Origin: Trypanosoma brucei gambiense DAL972
Lineage: Eukaryota > Euglenozoa > Kinetoplastea > Trypanosomatida > Trypanosomatidae
Length of the DNA: 64,000 nt
Reading direction: 5' to 3'
NCBI RefSeq assembly: GCF_000210295.1
Contig: NC_026741.1
Span: forward strand, 310,001-374,000
Positions 18,729 through 27,608 of this stretch are shown in pieces. The position numbers were made by a program, and so were the translations under genes. Numbering within the stretch: position 1 is the stretch's first letter; each line of letters opens with the position of its first letter. The notes beneath the pieces were generated by a model. The model worked only from the letters and a program-made list of their open reading frames with translations. It was not told the DNA's origin and searched no databases.

Positions 18729-19217
18729 ATGTTAAAGGTAGGCCAGAGACACATGGGTCGTGTGATTCGGATCGGTGATTTTGCGTCCACGCGGCGGGTC
18801 ATTACGTTAGATGACGTTAAAGCGTTCGGGCCGCTTGTCGGCGATTCCAACCCTATTCATGTGGATGAAGCTGCGGCGAAGGCTGCTGGTTTTCAGTCTC
18901 CAGTTGTGCATGGGATGCTAGCCGGTTCTCTTTTCTCAGGGCTGTTGGGGTCAGAGCTCCCGGGGCCGCAGTCGATTTACATGAGCCAGACATTGCGCTT
19001 CGTGGTCCCTCTGTTTGTTGGCGACGAGGTGGAGGCACGTATCGAGGTGACTCAATTCAGAAGAACGAAGTTTATGATAGCTTTCCGCACGACCGTGTTC
19101 CGCATTGACAAGCAAACAGGGGAAAAAACCCTCTGTATCGAAGGCACTGCGGTGGGCATGAACAAGACAGTTACCTTTGAAGGTGAGAGCGAGTGGAATG
19201 TGCCCCGTGTCGAGTAG
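18729..19217 (+). CDS. MaoC-type (R)-hydroxyacyl dehydratase / enoyl hydratase 2
   Basis: 162 residues, one hot-dog domain. The hydratase-2 motif is complete: GDSNPIHVDEAA with Asp39 and His44 as the expected catalytic pair, followed by GFQSPVVHGMLAG. The family hydrates trans-2-enoyl thioesters or dehydrates (R)-3-hydroxyacyl thioesters. In eukaryotes the stand-alone mitochondrial form serves type II fatty acid synthesis (HTD2 role), and bacterial PhaJ is the close relative. The first residues MLKVGQRHMGRVIRIG could act as a short mitochondrial presequence. Met9 (18753) is an alternative start that keeps the whole domain. Which thioester is used in vivo cannot be read from sequence. Confidence 0.88.
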   Translation: MLKVGQRHMGRVIRIGDFASTRRVITLDDVKAFGPLVGDSNPIHVDEAAAKAAGFQSPVVHGMLAGSLFSGLLGSELPGPQSIYMSQTLRFVVPLFVGDEVEARIEVTQFRRTKFMIAFRTTVFRIDKQTGEKTLCIEGTAVGMNKTVTFEGESEWNVPRVE

Positions 19218-19953
19218 CGTTTGACGTTAACGAAGAAAGGAGGTTGTGCCGTACCGTTTTGCATTTTCTCGTCTTCTTGTTTTGGGAGCGTTGGGGGAGG
19301 CTGTGTGAGGGTTGTGACTGAGGCGATGAATGCGCATTCTAAGCAAACAAAAGGAAAAGGACAACTAAAAAGTTGAAACAATGGTGAGGTGGAGCGGGGA
19401 TAAAAAGACGACTTGTCAACACTTCTTGTCCATGCCGTTTCAATGTTCTTACTTCTGTATCCACGATCAGCTTCTGTATCCAGGGCAAACGCCCATCTAG
19501 TACGCGACCGATGGTGGACCCCACTTGAAAGGTGTGGGTATGGAACTCTAGGCGCTGTTGGAGAAAGGAAATTAAGGACGGAAAAAATAAGTGAGACCGA
19601 GCCGTAAATCATGAGCTCAGTAACTTGGGTATAGAGACTCTCCAAATTGAGAGGATTGAAGATAGTGAGTGCAGTACAGTACGCGGTGCGGATGGTTGTT
19701 GCTGCATCGTATCCGCGATTTCGAAGTGAGAGCCCGCTTTGCCGGGCGTGTGGTGACCTGTTTCTCCGGGATAAGAATCATTCTTCCGCGCTATTTCCCC
19801 CTGCCCTCTTCCGTTTGCTTTGTCGGACCAGAAGCTGCTGGTGTGCGTGTGTGTAGACACGGTGAGCGGCGAGACCCGAGAGGGGTCTGTTTTTGAATAT
19901 ATAAGGTACAAAAGTTGGTGAAAAGCCTTTTACTGCTCCTGATTTGGACTTCT
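19218..19953 (+). other. Intergenic region with no gene seen
   Basis: 736 bp. Only broken frames. A pyrimidine-rich run with candidate AG acceptors lies at about 19785-19832 before the next gene, and TATA-like atatataagg at 19898 is just upstream of it. Confidence 0.5.
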
Positions 19954-21387
19954 ATGATCCGCTGGACTGTAAATCTCGCAGGTGTTGATGCAGAAGCGGA
20001 CTTGCAACGCGATGATCGGATGAAAGCACCCGTCAATCCATCTTCGGGCCGTCGGGAATCCGGTAAGCCAGCTGACGCAGCGCGAGCAGGTGGGGGGACC
20101 CCACAGTCGCTGGGAACAGTTGCAACCCTTGCCATGAGCGAGCTCCTGGAGCTGCAACGAGCGAGGCGAGAGGCAAGTCTCGCGGACAGCAGTCTTGGAC
20201 AGTTCTGGATCGGCCCCCCCCTTTCTAAAGAAGAAGGCGGACATGCAAAGGGGAGCGAGATCCGCATTTTTAGTACCTTTACGAATGCACAAGGTAGACG
20301 CACTGTGTGCACGGTTCAGGCGAGACAAGCTTTGTTCCGTGGGGTGGATGTAGTGAATGCTTTCCTTCAGCAAACACTTGTGCCCGATGAACGTTTGTTT
20401 TCTCGCTTTTCGACGAACCCACGGCATTACAAACTGTACATAGCCGACGAGTTTACCGGTGAAGAGGACTTGGTATTTCAGCTAGACAGTGCCATTCAAA
20501 AGTTAACGTGCTTTGCGGTTCAACCCCTCCCCACCGCCAAACTGTTTCTTTTTCCGCAGAGGACTCGGCTGCTGCCAACAGCCGCGGAGGACATCAACCT
20601 CTCCGTGGAGGTACGACCCTTAGACTCACAGGCCAAAGTTGTCAAGCGCCAGGTGCTTGTCCCAGCTGACATGCTTGCTGAGAGTCTGGAGCGGGTTATT
20701 TTTAGCCGACTCCCCGGCATTTGGCTAGTCGCGGGTTCCCTGCGTATTAAATATGGACCGGTTGAGCTGAATATTAATGAATATTACAACTTTGGAACAG
20801 GGTGCGGACATATGGATATTCCTGTGGCGGAGCGTACTATACTGTCCCTCCATCGCTTTGGGGTCACGGAGGTTCTCGTACAGGGGCGTGTGACGGACGG
20901 TGCTGCGGATGTGCCAGCACCAGTGGAGGACATTGTTATAAACATTGATGCTGAAAAGGCCCAAACTCTTGAGCAGTTCGAAGTAATTCGCATTAACAAG
21001 CACGGGGCACGGCAGCAACGCATTCTCTGTGTGGATGGGGAGCGGCTGTATATGAAGCAGCCCTACAATGCTGGCAGAGAGGCTTCACAGGGATGTGAGG
21101 AAAAGTTGGTGAGAGACATCGAAGAGGTTCGCTCCTCGCCAACGAGACCCAAGTGTCTAGAAATTTGCTACAATCATGCGTCCAAACACGAGGATGACCA
21201 TATTGAATGTACAACAGCATACTGTCGCGCTCTGCTGGACGAGAAGCTCCGCGTCGTTCAGCGGGAGTTGCGAAAGAGGGACGATTCTGAAAGGCAAAAG
21301 GTTGACAATGTGGCACTTTCTCGGCTATTCGGGTGGTTGAAGAGTGGTTTCGGTAAGTATGCACAGCACTCTGACGGTTCGGAGTGA
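19954..21387 (+). CDS. Sin1/AVO1-like protein (candidate TORC2 subunit)
   Basis: 477 residues from the first in-frame ATG; the hydrophobic run before it starts at TTG and is not counted as signal peptide. Three regions appear in the order known for Sin1. A CRIM-like segment at about residues 100-190 has HYKLYIADEFTGEEDLVFQL followed by a short basic link and LTCFAVQ, resembling the Y-L-IAEDDGE-D-DFP-LD-- pattern of Sin1. A beta-rich middle follows (about 195-320). A PH-like segment at about 340-440 has INKHGARQQRILCVDGERLY, close to the RHERILAIDGDYIH pattern of the Sin1 PH domain, then RDIEEVRSS and a late helix. In other eukaryotes Sin1 brings substrates to TOR complex 2 at membranes. Assigned by pattern only; a lineage-specific PH protein is the alternative. 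Confidence 0.5.
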   Translation: MIRWTVNLAGVDAEADLQRDDRMKAPVNPSSGRRESGKPADAARAGGGTPQSLGTVATLAMSELLELQRARREASLADSSLGQFWIGPPLSKEEGGHAKGSEIRIFSTFTNAQGRRTVCTVQARQALFRGVDVVNAFLQQTLVPDERLFSRFSTNPRHYKLYIADEFTGEEDLVFQLDSAIQKLTCFAVQPLPTAKLFLFPQRTRLLPTAAEDINLSVEVRPLDSQAKVVKRQVLVPADMLAESLERVIFSRLPGIWLVAGSLRIKYGPVELNINEYYNFGTGCGHMDIPVAERTILSLHRFGVTEVLVQGRVTDGAADVPAPVEDIVINIDAEKAQTLEQFEVIRINKHGARQQRILCVDGERLYMKQPYNAGREASQGCEEKLVRDIEEVRSSPTRPKCLEICYNHASKHEDDHIECTTAYCRALLDEKLRVVQRELRKRDDSERQKVDNVALSRLFGWLKSGFGKYAQHSDGSE

Positions 21388-21991
21388 CCCGTTTAGCGTG
21401 TAAATCTGTGGCTGTCTCCGGCTCCTGTGCTTTTCAAGGGGTGGAGAGAAGTACAGTGAAGCACGTGAAATAAAAGGTATCTCTATGTGCGGAGAGGTGG
21501 ACCCGAAGTCGCTGCCATACCCAAGTGTGTCTTAATTCATGCTGGCTAGCGCCCCAGTTTGGGGTTGCCAGTGGGCTAACTTATTGAGTGGTTCTGTCGT
21601 CATACACTAGTATTCGTGCGTTTGTAGGTGCATTGAATGTGTATATTGTTCCTACTGTTCCAGCTTCGCGACCAGGAAGGGGTTGTGGTGCGTTCAAGTA
21701 ATGGGGTGAGGTTTACTCGGCATTCCCATCATTTTGTTTCATTTTATTCCCTCTCCGCCACGTGTTTCACCACTTCCGTGTCTTCTGTTACTCCGTCGTG
21801 GAGTTAAGGAGGCGGTGTGGAAGTTGCACATGGCTATTGTCTTTGAATGACGATCCTTTGCCTTTTATCCTCTGCATTGGGACACTTCTCTCCCTAATCT
21901 TATGGAGACGCGTGCACTGAAACGCGAGGTTTTCAACACATTCCTGGAGCAAAGCAACAAAATTCACAGCATTTAACAACACACAAGCAAG
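21388..21991 (+). other. Intergenic region with strong acceptor tract
   Basis: 604 bp. No gene. A long pyrimidine-rich tract (about 21730-21798) precedes the next gene. Confidence 0.6.
21730..21803 (+). promoter_or_regulatory. Candidate spliced-leader acceptor for the SLC35-like gene
   Basis: About 70 bases of T/C-rich sequence followed by the first AG at 21802-21803, 188 bases before the ATG. Confidence 0.55.
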
Positions 21992-23215
21992 ATGGCATCC
22001 CAAAATGCAGCAACTAATGGCGATGGTGTAACCGCATACAGAACTGAGTCCGCATCCCTGATGAATGATGACAAACGAAGGAATGACAAGCAAACTGAGG
22101 ACCAGCGCCCTCCCTTCACTGTCGGTTCCTATGCACTTGGTATTGTGATGATTCTTTGTGTCGCAGTTATATGGACATATGCTTCAGTGTTGATCCAGTA
22201 CATATATGAGGCGGAAGAATATGAGAAGCCATACTTTATGACCTACTTTAACACTAATACGTTTGGTGTCAATAATATCGGGTTCCTTTTACTGAGCTCG
22301 TGGCGCCGGCTACCGTGGAAAAATGGTGAGCGGACCTCGTCATTGGTTATATATGATGATGCTCTCAAAAGAACATTCGGCTCGGGTGCCTCGGCACCCG
22401 ACAACGAGCCCGCGGATGGGGCGGATGTTTCGCGGGGTGGACCACAGAGTGAGGCGGAACGAATAAGGCCATACAGCAAGTTCAGGGTTTTCAAGTGCGC
22501 AGCCTTCTTTTGCCCAATTTGGTTCTTGGCGAATTCCCTGTTCAACGCCTCCCTTGCAGCCACTTCCGTTTCCTCTGTTACTGTTTTGAGCAATACGTCT
22601 GCCATCTGGACCTTTTTACTATCACTCATATTCTTTAATCAGAAGGCCACCTGGCCCTGTCTGCTTGCCATGACGATGACCATTATCGGTGCGTGTCTGG
22701 TTGGGTTCTCTGACGCGGAGAACACTGAAAACGAAACCGTTGGGGGGGATATTTATGCTCTACTAGCTGCTATCTTCTACGCCGTTTACACAAGCATCAT
22801 CAGGTGGCACGCTTCAGACGATGACCGGTATAGCATTTTAATGCTCTTTGGCTTTGTGGGCGCCCTGAACACCATTCTTTTTTGGCCATTTCTGCTTATT
22901 TTTCACTTTACCGACTTCGAGACCTTCCAGACCCCCGGTGGGATTCAATTTGCACTGCTCCTAGTGAACGCACTAGTGGGAACAAACCTCAGTGAGGTGT
23001 TGTGGGCGCGTGCGGTGTTGCTCACCTCGCCCACAGCTGCAACGTTGGGTCTCACTTTGACAACACCTTTGGCTATGACCTCAGACCTCCTCATAAAGCA
23101 GAAGTCCTTCAATGCGATGTACATAATAGGAGCTGTTTTGCTGACACTAGGATTCATTTGCTTTAATTTGGAGCAACAGCTCATGAAGTTGCTAAAGGGT
23201 TCGCGCTCCAGTTAG
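21992..23215 (+). CDS. SLC35F5-like membrane transporter (DMT superfamily)
   Basis: 407 residues. A hydrophilic start of about 45 residues precedes roughly ten hydrophobic segments typical of the drug/metabolite transporter fold, beginning YALGIVMILCVAVIWTYASV. An acidic, Ser/Gly-rich loop sits after the second segment (about residues 115-155). The run VTVLSNTSAIWTFLLSLIFF followed by WPCLLAMTMTIIGACLVGFS, and later SPTAATLGLTLTTPLAM, match the SLC35F5 / yeast YML018C group better than the classical nucleotide-sugar transporters. The substrate is unknown for this subgroup. Likely location is an internal membrane such as Golgi or vacuole-like compartments, by family analogy. Confidence 0.85.
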   Translation: MASQNAATNGDGVTAYRTESASLMNDDKRRNDKQTEDQRPPFTVGSYALGIVMILCVAVIWTYASVLIQYIYEAEEYEKPYFMTYFNTNTFGVNNIGFLLLSSWRRLPWKNGERTSSLVIYDDALKRTFGSGASAPDNEPADGADVSRGGPQSEAERIRPYSKFRVFKCAAFFCPIWFLANSLFNASLAATSVSSVTVLSNTSAIWTFLLSLIFFNQKATWPCLLAMTMTIIGACLVGFSDAENTENETVGGDIYALLAAIFYAVYTSIIRWHASDDDRYSILMLFGFVGALNTILFWPFLLIFHFTDFETFQTPGGIQFALLLVNALVGTNLSEVLWARAVLLTSPTAATLGLTLTTPLAMTSDLLIKQKSFNAMYIIGAVLLTLGFICFNLEQQLMKLLKGSRSS

Positions 23216-25430
23216 GGCTCATGGAGTGTGTCACTGAGGAATGTGATGGAAGGGCATAATTGAAGCTAAACATATAAATAATAATCAATTCGTGTCATAA
23301 AACATAAGTGTGCATATGTAAGTATGGTAAGAAATAAAGTGAAATTGGTTTCAAAAAAAAGGAAAAAAAACAACTAACAAATAGTAATTGACTAACGAGG
23401 AAAAACAAAAACTTCGTGGCTAAGTTTAATTGGCTTAGCGTGGGAGGCGGTAACGCTGCTAATATGAGAAGAGTGGGTAATGAGGAGGAGTGTCGTGCAG
23501 GACCCGTTACCCCTTTGGAGGATGGAGTAAAGTGCCCCTTTGCAAAGCACTGCAAGCTTCCGTCATCTGCGGGTTCCCTTTTGTCCTATCCAGCAAAAGA
23601 AGGAACAACGTCATGTGAGCGGCTTGCCGTTGAGTGAAACGGAAAGGGTAAAAATAATAACAGCGGTGAGAAGGAGCCGCAGTACTTCTGCAGAATCAGG
23701 AGGATAGATTCAAAGAGAGCTGGGGAAGCAATGGTAAACGAGGAATGTTAAGTGACAAATGCATGATTGTAAGTAAAGTGAAGTACATTGTGTTTCCGTC
23801 TTTGTCTTTTTTTTTTTTTGGTACGGCTACAACGCGAAGCTAGAAGTGGTAAATCCTGTTTGACCTTCATGGTTGCACATTTACACGTGAGCGAAGGCCG
23901 GGACGAGGTTATGTAAAGGGATGAATGACATGGGGAGACGGTGAAATATGTTAGGGAAATTAAGGAAAGAACGCAAAACAGCGAGAGGGCATGTGTTGCA
24001 TGAATTAGTGTGAGATGTGTCCTGATGAAGTGTCGAAAGGTAACAAAAGAAAAAGTGGCTTGTACTTGTGTTTATGGACGCATTTGTTTATGTATATGTT
24101 TGTGCTTATGGTCTTTAAACACTTTTTTTTTACTTTGTGGCTTCTAACCTCCCTACAGCGGTTGACTCGAAAAGTTACCGTCATATGCACCCATTGCTCA
24201 CAAGCGTAAGGGAACCAACTGGCAATGGCACCTTCGTTTCCGTTTACAGGCCGCGTTTGGTCCCCCCGCTCTTCGTTCCCCGGTGTATCATGAGTGAAAC
24301 TGGTGCGTGACTTGGGACGGGGAGAAGACGGGAGGGTAATACATGGTTTGGTTAGCGTAGGTACCTGCCCCTCCATTTATTTAAATTTGATATTCGCTTC
24401 TGTACTTTAATTTTTCGGTGTTGCTCTTGCGTCATCATATGTCTTTACCCCAGCGGGCACTGTTCTGTATTTTATTTCCTCCCTCTCCTGCCTATCATCT
24501 TTTCCACAGCTTCTCCTTTTCGTTGCCGTGGGGCCCATGGAGTGGGGAGAGTGGGACCGGTACAGGGGGGGGGGGGAGAAAATCAGATAAAAACCGTGAC
24601 CTCCAGTGGAGGAGACAGCGCGCGTGGTACCGTTGTTCGATTATATCACCGGAGAATCGACGATACAACACCCACATCTCTTGTCTGTCCTTGAGAAGTT
24701 AGTCTGATGTGTGTGTGTGTGTGTGCGAGGTAGGAATGGAGTGCCAATATTGGAAACATTAGGCTCGCCCGTTGGGTTCTATTGTGTGCGGGCTGTTCAA
24801 CATTTGTTTGTTCTTCCACCTCACCATAGGGTTTCAGAGGAAGGAAGCAGGCTTGCGGTTCCCTCCTAAAATTTGTTTTACTTGGTTAACATCCCTTTCA
24901 ATCCCGACCGCACACGGTATGTTTCAAAAGACAGAAAAGAACCAGAGATGTTGATTTTTACCCCACTAACTATGGGGGGATCATATAAGTCATTTGCTCT
25001 GCATCTTGGGATCTCCCTTATATGGGATGAAGTGCTGGGACTGATTGGTTTCCAAGGGGTGTTTTTTGTCTTGTTTTTTGCTTGGATGAAGACTGTGGTT
25101 AACGGGCTGAGTCACTCAAGCCACCCAATTGCTTTGAATATTGTCTGATTTAGTGTCGAAACTGCCCAGGAGAGTGCCAGAGGAGTGCAGAGGGGGAGTG
25201 AGTGGGTGTGCATTGCTTAACATTGCCCTTTCTCACTGTTAGCTCTTTATTGATCTTTTTTTTCGTTCTGCTTTTGTTTCGAATCGTGTATACGAAATCC
25301 AACGCCGGTCCCATGAACTATGCAGTAGGGGGACGCTATTGGTCCGAGGCATCAATAACAAAAAGAGACAGGCCAAGAGTGTCGATAGCGGGATCAGCGA
25401 CAAGGAAGGGAGACATTGGGGGTGCCCCGG
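23216..25430 (+). other. Long intergenic region (2.2 kb)
   Basis: No supported gene. Contains a T-tract (23807-23819), a G12 tract (24565-24576), a GT microsatellite (about 24706-24724) and a pyrimidine-rich tract (25240-25280) suited to trans-splicing of the following gene. Frames of 60-94 codons in this stretch start at TTG or GTG rather than ATG and resemble nothing known. Confidence 0.55.
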
Positions 25431-27167
25431 ATGGAAAGGGGTATGTGCCTCGTGGAGCGAGATGTTGACGGCCTCTCCTGCAAGACGATGCTTGCTCCAC
25501 AAGGGTGGGTGCAGCGCGTGCACCACGACGTGAGGGACAAGTGCTCGGTGAATGTTACACACTTCACGAGCCTTGATTCATTATCTACGTCCCTTTATGT
25601 AACAGAATACTTTCTTCCACGTCCCACCTCGGTTGAGAGCGGTTCATCAGCGGGGGTGACACCCGAAGCGTTGGCCGCTTCCTTGGCACAGCTCTTAGAT
25701 CCGTCTAAGTTCTCACTCTGCACTGCGTGGGAGGTCCCACAGTCTGCCCCCACTGAAAGCTGCGGCCCACTTGGGAAGTTGCTATGCAAGTATGTTCTTT
25801 TGGTTAGTGTTGCACTCTCTACAAGAGAGAGGGATGCTACATACGCGGGATGTAGTTTTGATGCAGTTGTTTATGACTTGAAGGAACGCTACCTGCAGCT
25901 TTCAAGAGGGAGCGATGTGGTTGGGTTAAGTTCCACTGAGTGGGTTGCTGGAAATAGCGCTGTCTGTACGAGACGAGGCTGCTGTGTTATCCATGTCACC
26001 GCGCCTCCAGGAAGAAATATTTGTTGGCATCCACAACTAGGTGGTGAGGCCACCTGCAAACTCGGAGAGGCTGCAAAGGAACTAGGTCTTGTATCTGAGA
26101 ATTTGAACTTTCTCTTGTATGAGGACGCCGCTGGCAGTGTGGAAGTGATGTTTGCTCTCCTACCCCTCACTCCTGGTGTCTGCATAATGAAACGCGGTGA
26201 CTTGCAGCGTGCTTGGTTGCGGCGTACCCGCGGCAGTAGGTGGCGTTCGTTGCGACTTCCAACACCAGGTCTTACCACGGGGGTTGTTGATCCGTGTAAT
26301 TCCCTCTATGACGTGCGACCGCCCGGCTCCTTTTATTTGCTAGTGAGGGGTGAGGGCGGTACAGCGCGTAGCGTCATCGCATGGCTGATGGAGCCGCGTG
26401 TAGGAAGTGACAGCTCTATCGTTTTGCTGACCACCTTTCACACGGCCAGAGGCGGAGCTGTTTCCGCTACCGCTAGTGTCGTCGCTACTGACGCGGCTAT
26501 TACTGTTGATACTGCTGCCGTTGACCCGGCAACTGCAGCGCAGTGTCTAAAACACTGCAAATGGTTGCGCTCTACATTTTGCGTGTCTGTTGGGATGACT
26601 TTTTCGTGGTCCGCGCTATGCGTGGGAAAACGTCCCGGATTATTGTTCCGCCAGGGGAACCTTGTGATCCAACTTCCCTCCGAGTCTACGCGGTATGCGA
26701 GCGCCAGCGCTGTAGCGGCCGCTTCTGCGGTCAGCAGAGGCAACGAAAGCGCAGCGTTGGGTTCCATCACGGTGGAAGCTGTAGACCGTGCGGACGGAAC
26801 GGAGCGGCGAGCAACGATTACACTGTTGCGTGAGTTCCGATGCGCCATCGACTTTATGGATTACGTTGTTACAGAGTTCACGTATGAAGCCCACGTTAAC
26901 CGGCGTTCTGCAGTCATGCGGAGGTGTAAGGCTCCGTTGGCGCTTCTTCCCGGTGGAGGGCAGGGCACGGGTAAACGCCCGGAGGCATACAGCTTTTGGA
27001 TCCGCCTTGGGGAGAGGGATGCGATTCATTATGTTGTGCGTGAGTGTGGTATCGGCCACCTTCTGCTAGCGCAGGCGTGTGTGACAGACTGCAGTCCCTT
27101 CAGTGATGTGGTGGCGGAGAGGTGGGAGAGCTGGGTGGGTGGTATTGGCGTCGCTTCCATTCTTTGA
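25431..27167 (+). CDS. Hypothetical protein, kinetoplastid type
   Basis: 578 residues from the ATG at 25431 (MERGMCLVERDVDG); ATGs at 25443 and 25485 are possible later starts. No domain recognised. The protein is soluble in appearance, Cys-rich for its size, with an Ala/Ser-rich stretch near residues 425-440 (SASAVAAASAVSRG) and an aromatic, acidic C-terminal third (DFMDYVVTEFTYEAH). Codon use and the long uninterrupted frame match neighbouring genes. It has a 441 bp spacer to the Rav1-like gene. Confidence 0.8.
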   Translation: MERGMCLVERDVDGLSCKTMLAPQGWVQRVHHDVRDKCSVNVTHFTSLDSLSTSLYVTEYFLPRPTSVESGSSAGVTPEALAASLAQLLDPSKFSLCTAWEVPQSAPTESCGPLGKLLCKYVLLVSVALSTRERDATYAGCSFDAVVYDLKERYLQLSRGSDVVGLSSTEWVAGNSAVCTRRGCCVIHVTAPPGRNICWHPQLGGEATCKLGEAAKELGLVSENLNFLLYEDAAGSVEVMFALLPLTPGVCIMKRGDLQRAWLRRTRGSRWRSLRLPTPGLTTGVVDPCNSLYDVRPPGSFYLLVRGEGGTARSVIAWLMEPRVGSDSSIVLLTTFHTARGGAVSATASVVATDAAITVDTAAVDPATAAQCLKHCKWLRSTFCVSVGMTFSWSALCVGKRPGLLFRQGNLVIQLPSESTRYASASAVAAASAVSRGNESAALGSITVEAVDRADGTERRATITLLREFRCAIDFMDYVVTEFTYEAHVNRRSAVMRRCKAPLALLPGGGQGTGKRPEAYSFWIRLGERDAIHYVVRECGIGHLLLAQACVTDCSPFSDVVAERWESWVGGIGVASIL

Positions 27168-27608
27168 GGTTGGGGTTGAAGGGAGAAGGACGAGGCGCAG
27201 GGTGGAACGGAGGACGCCACGGCTAACTTGCACACCGCAGCGAGTTGTTGCAGTTTTCTGTTTTTGTTGTTTACTATCTTTTCGTGCGGCCTTTAGTGCA
27301 CCGCTGACAAATCGTAAGACCTTAGTTACATCGCCCTTCGCTAAAGTATTAACCCTCGGGGCTGATCACAACCGCGTTTTCGTGAGTGCGAGCCTGTGTT
27401 GGGAAGTTTTCAATGGTGCTTATTCTTTTCCAACATGTTCCTCCCCCGAACATTTCTTTTTGTGTGCTTCGTTTGACGGGGAATGGTCCAGCATACATGA
27501 GGAGGTAGATTAACGACCCCCTTGTGCACATCGAAAAGGAAAGTATTGGTTTGTGTTGATATATAGGGTGGTAAGCAGTTTTCTTCAATATTTGCGTACC
27601 TGTGCATC
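27168..27608 (+). other. Intergenic region before the Rav1-like gene
   Basis: 441 bp, no gene. A pyrimidine-rich stretch at about 27418-27471 with AG at 27489-27490 is the likely spliced-leader site for the next gene. Confidence 0.5.

Noticed and set aside
19915..19953. Signal peptide on the Sin1-like protein (hydrophobic LLLLLIW run)
   Set aside because: The run is only reached from a TTG codon; the first ATG lies after it at 19954.
24418..25148. Three frames of 60-94 codons in the long spacer after the SLC35-like gene
   Set aside because: All start at TTG or GTG, overlap microsatellites or pyrimidine tracts and show no protein-like composition.
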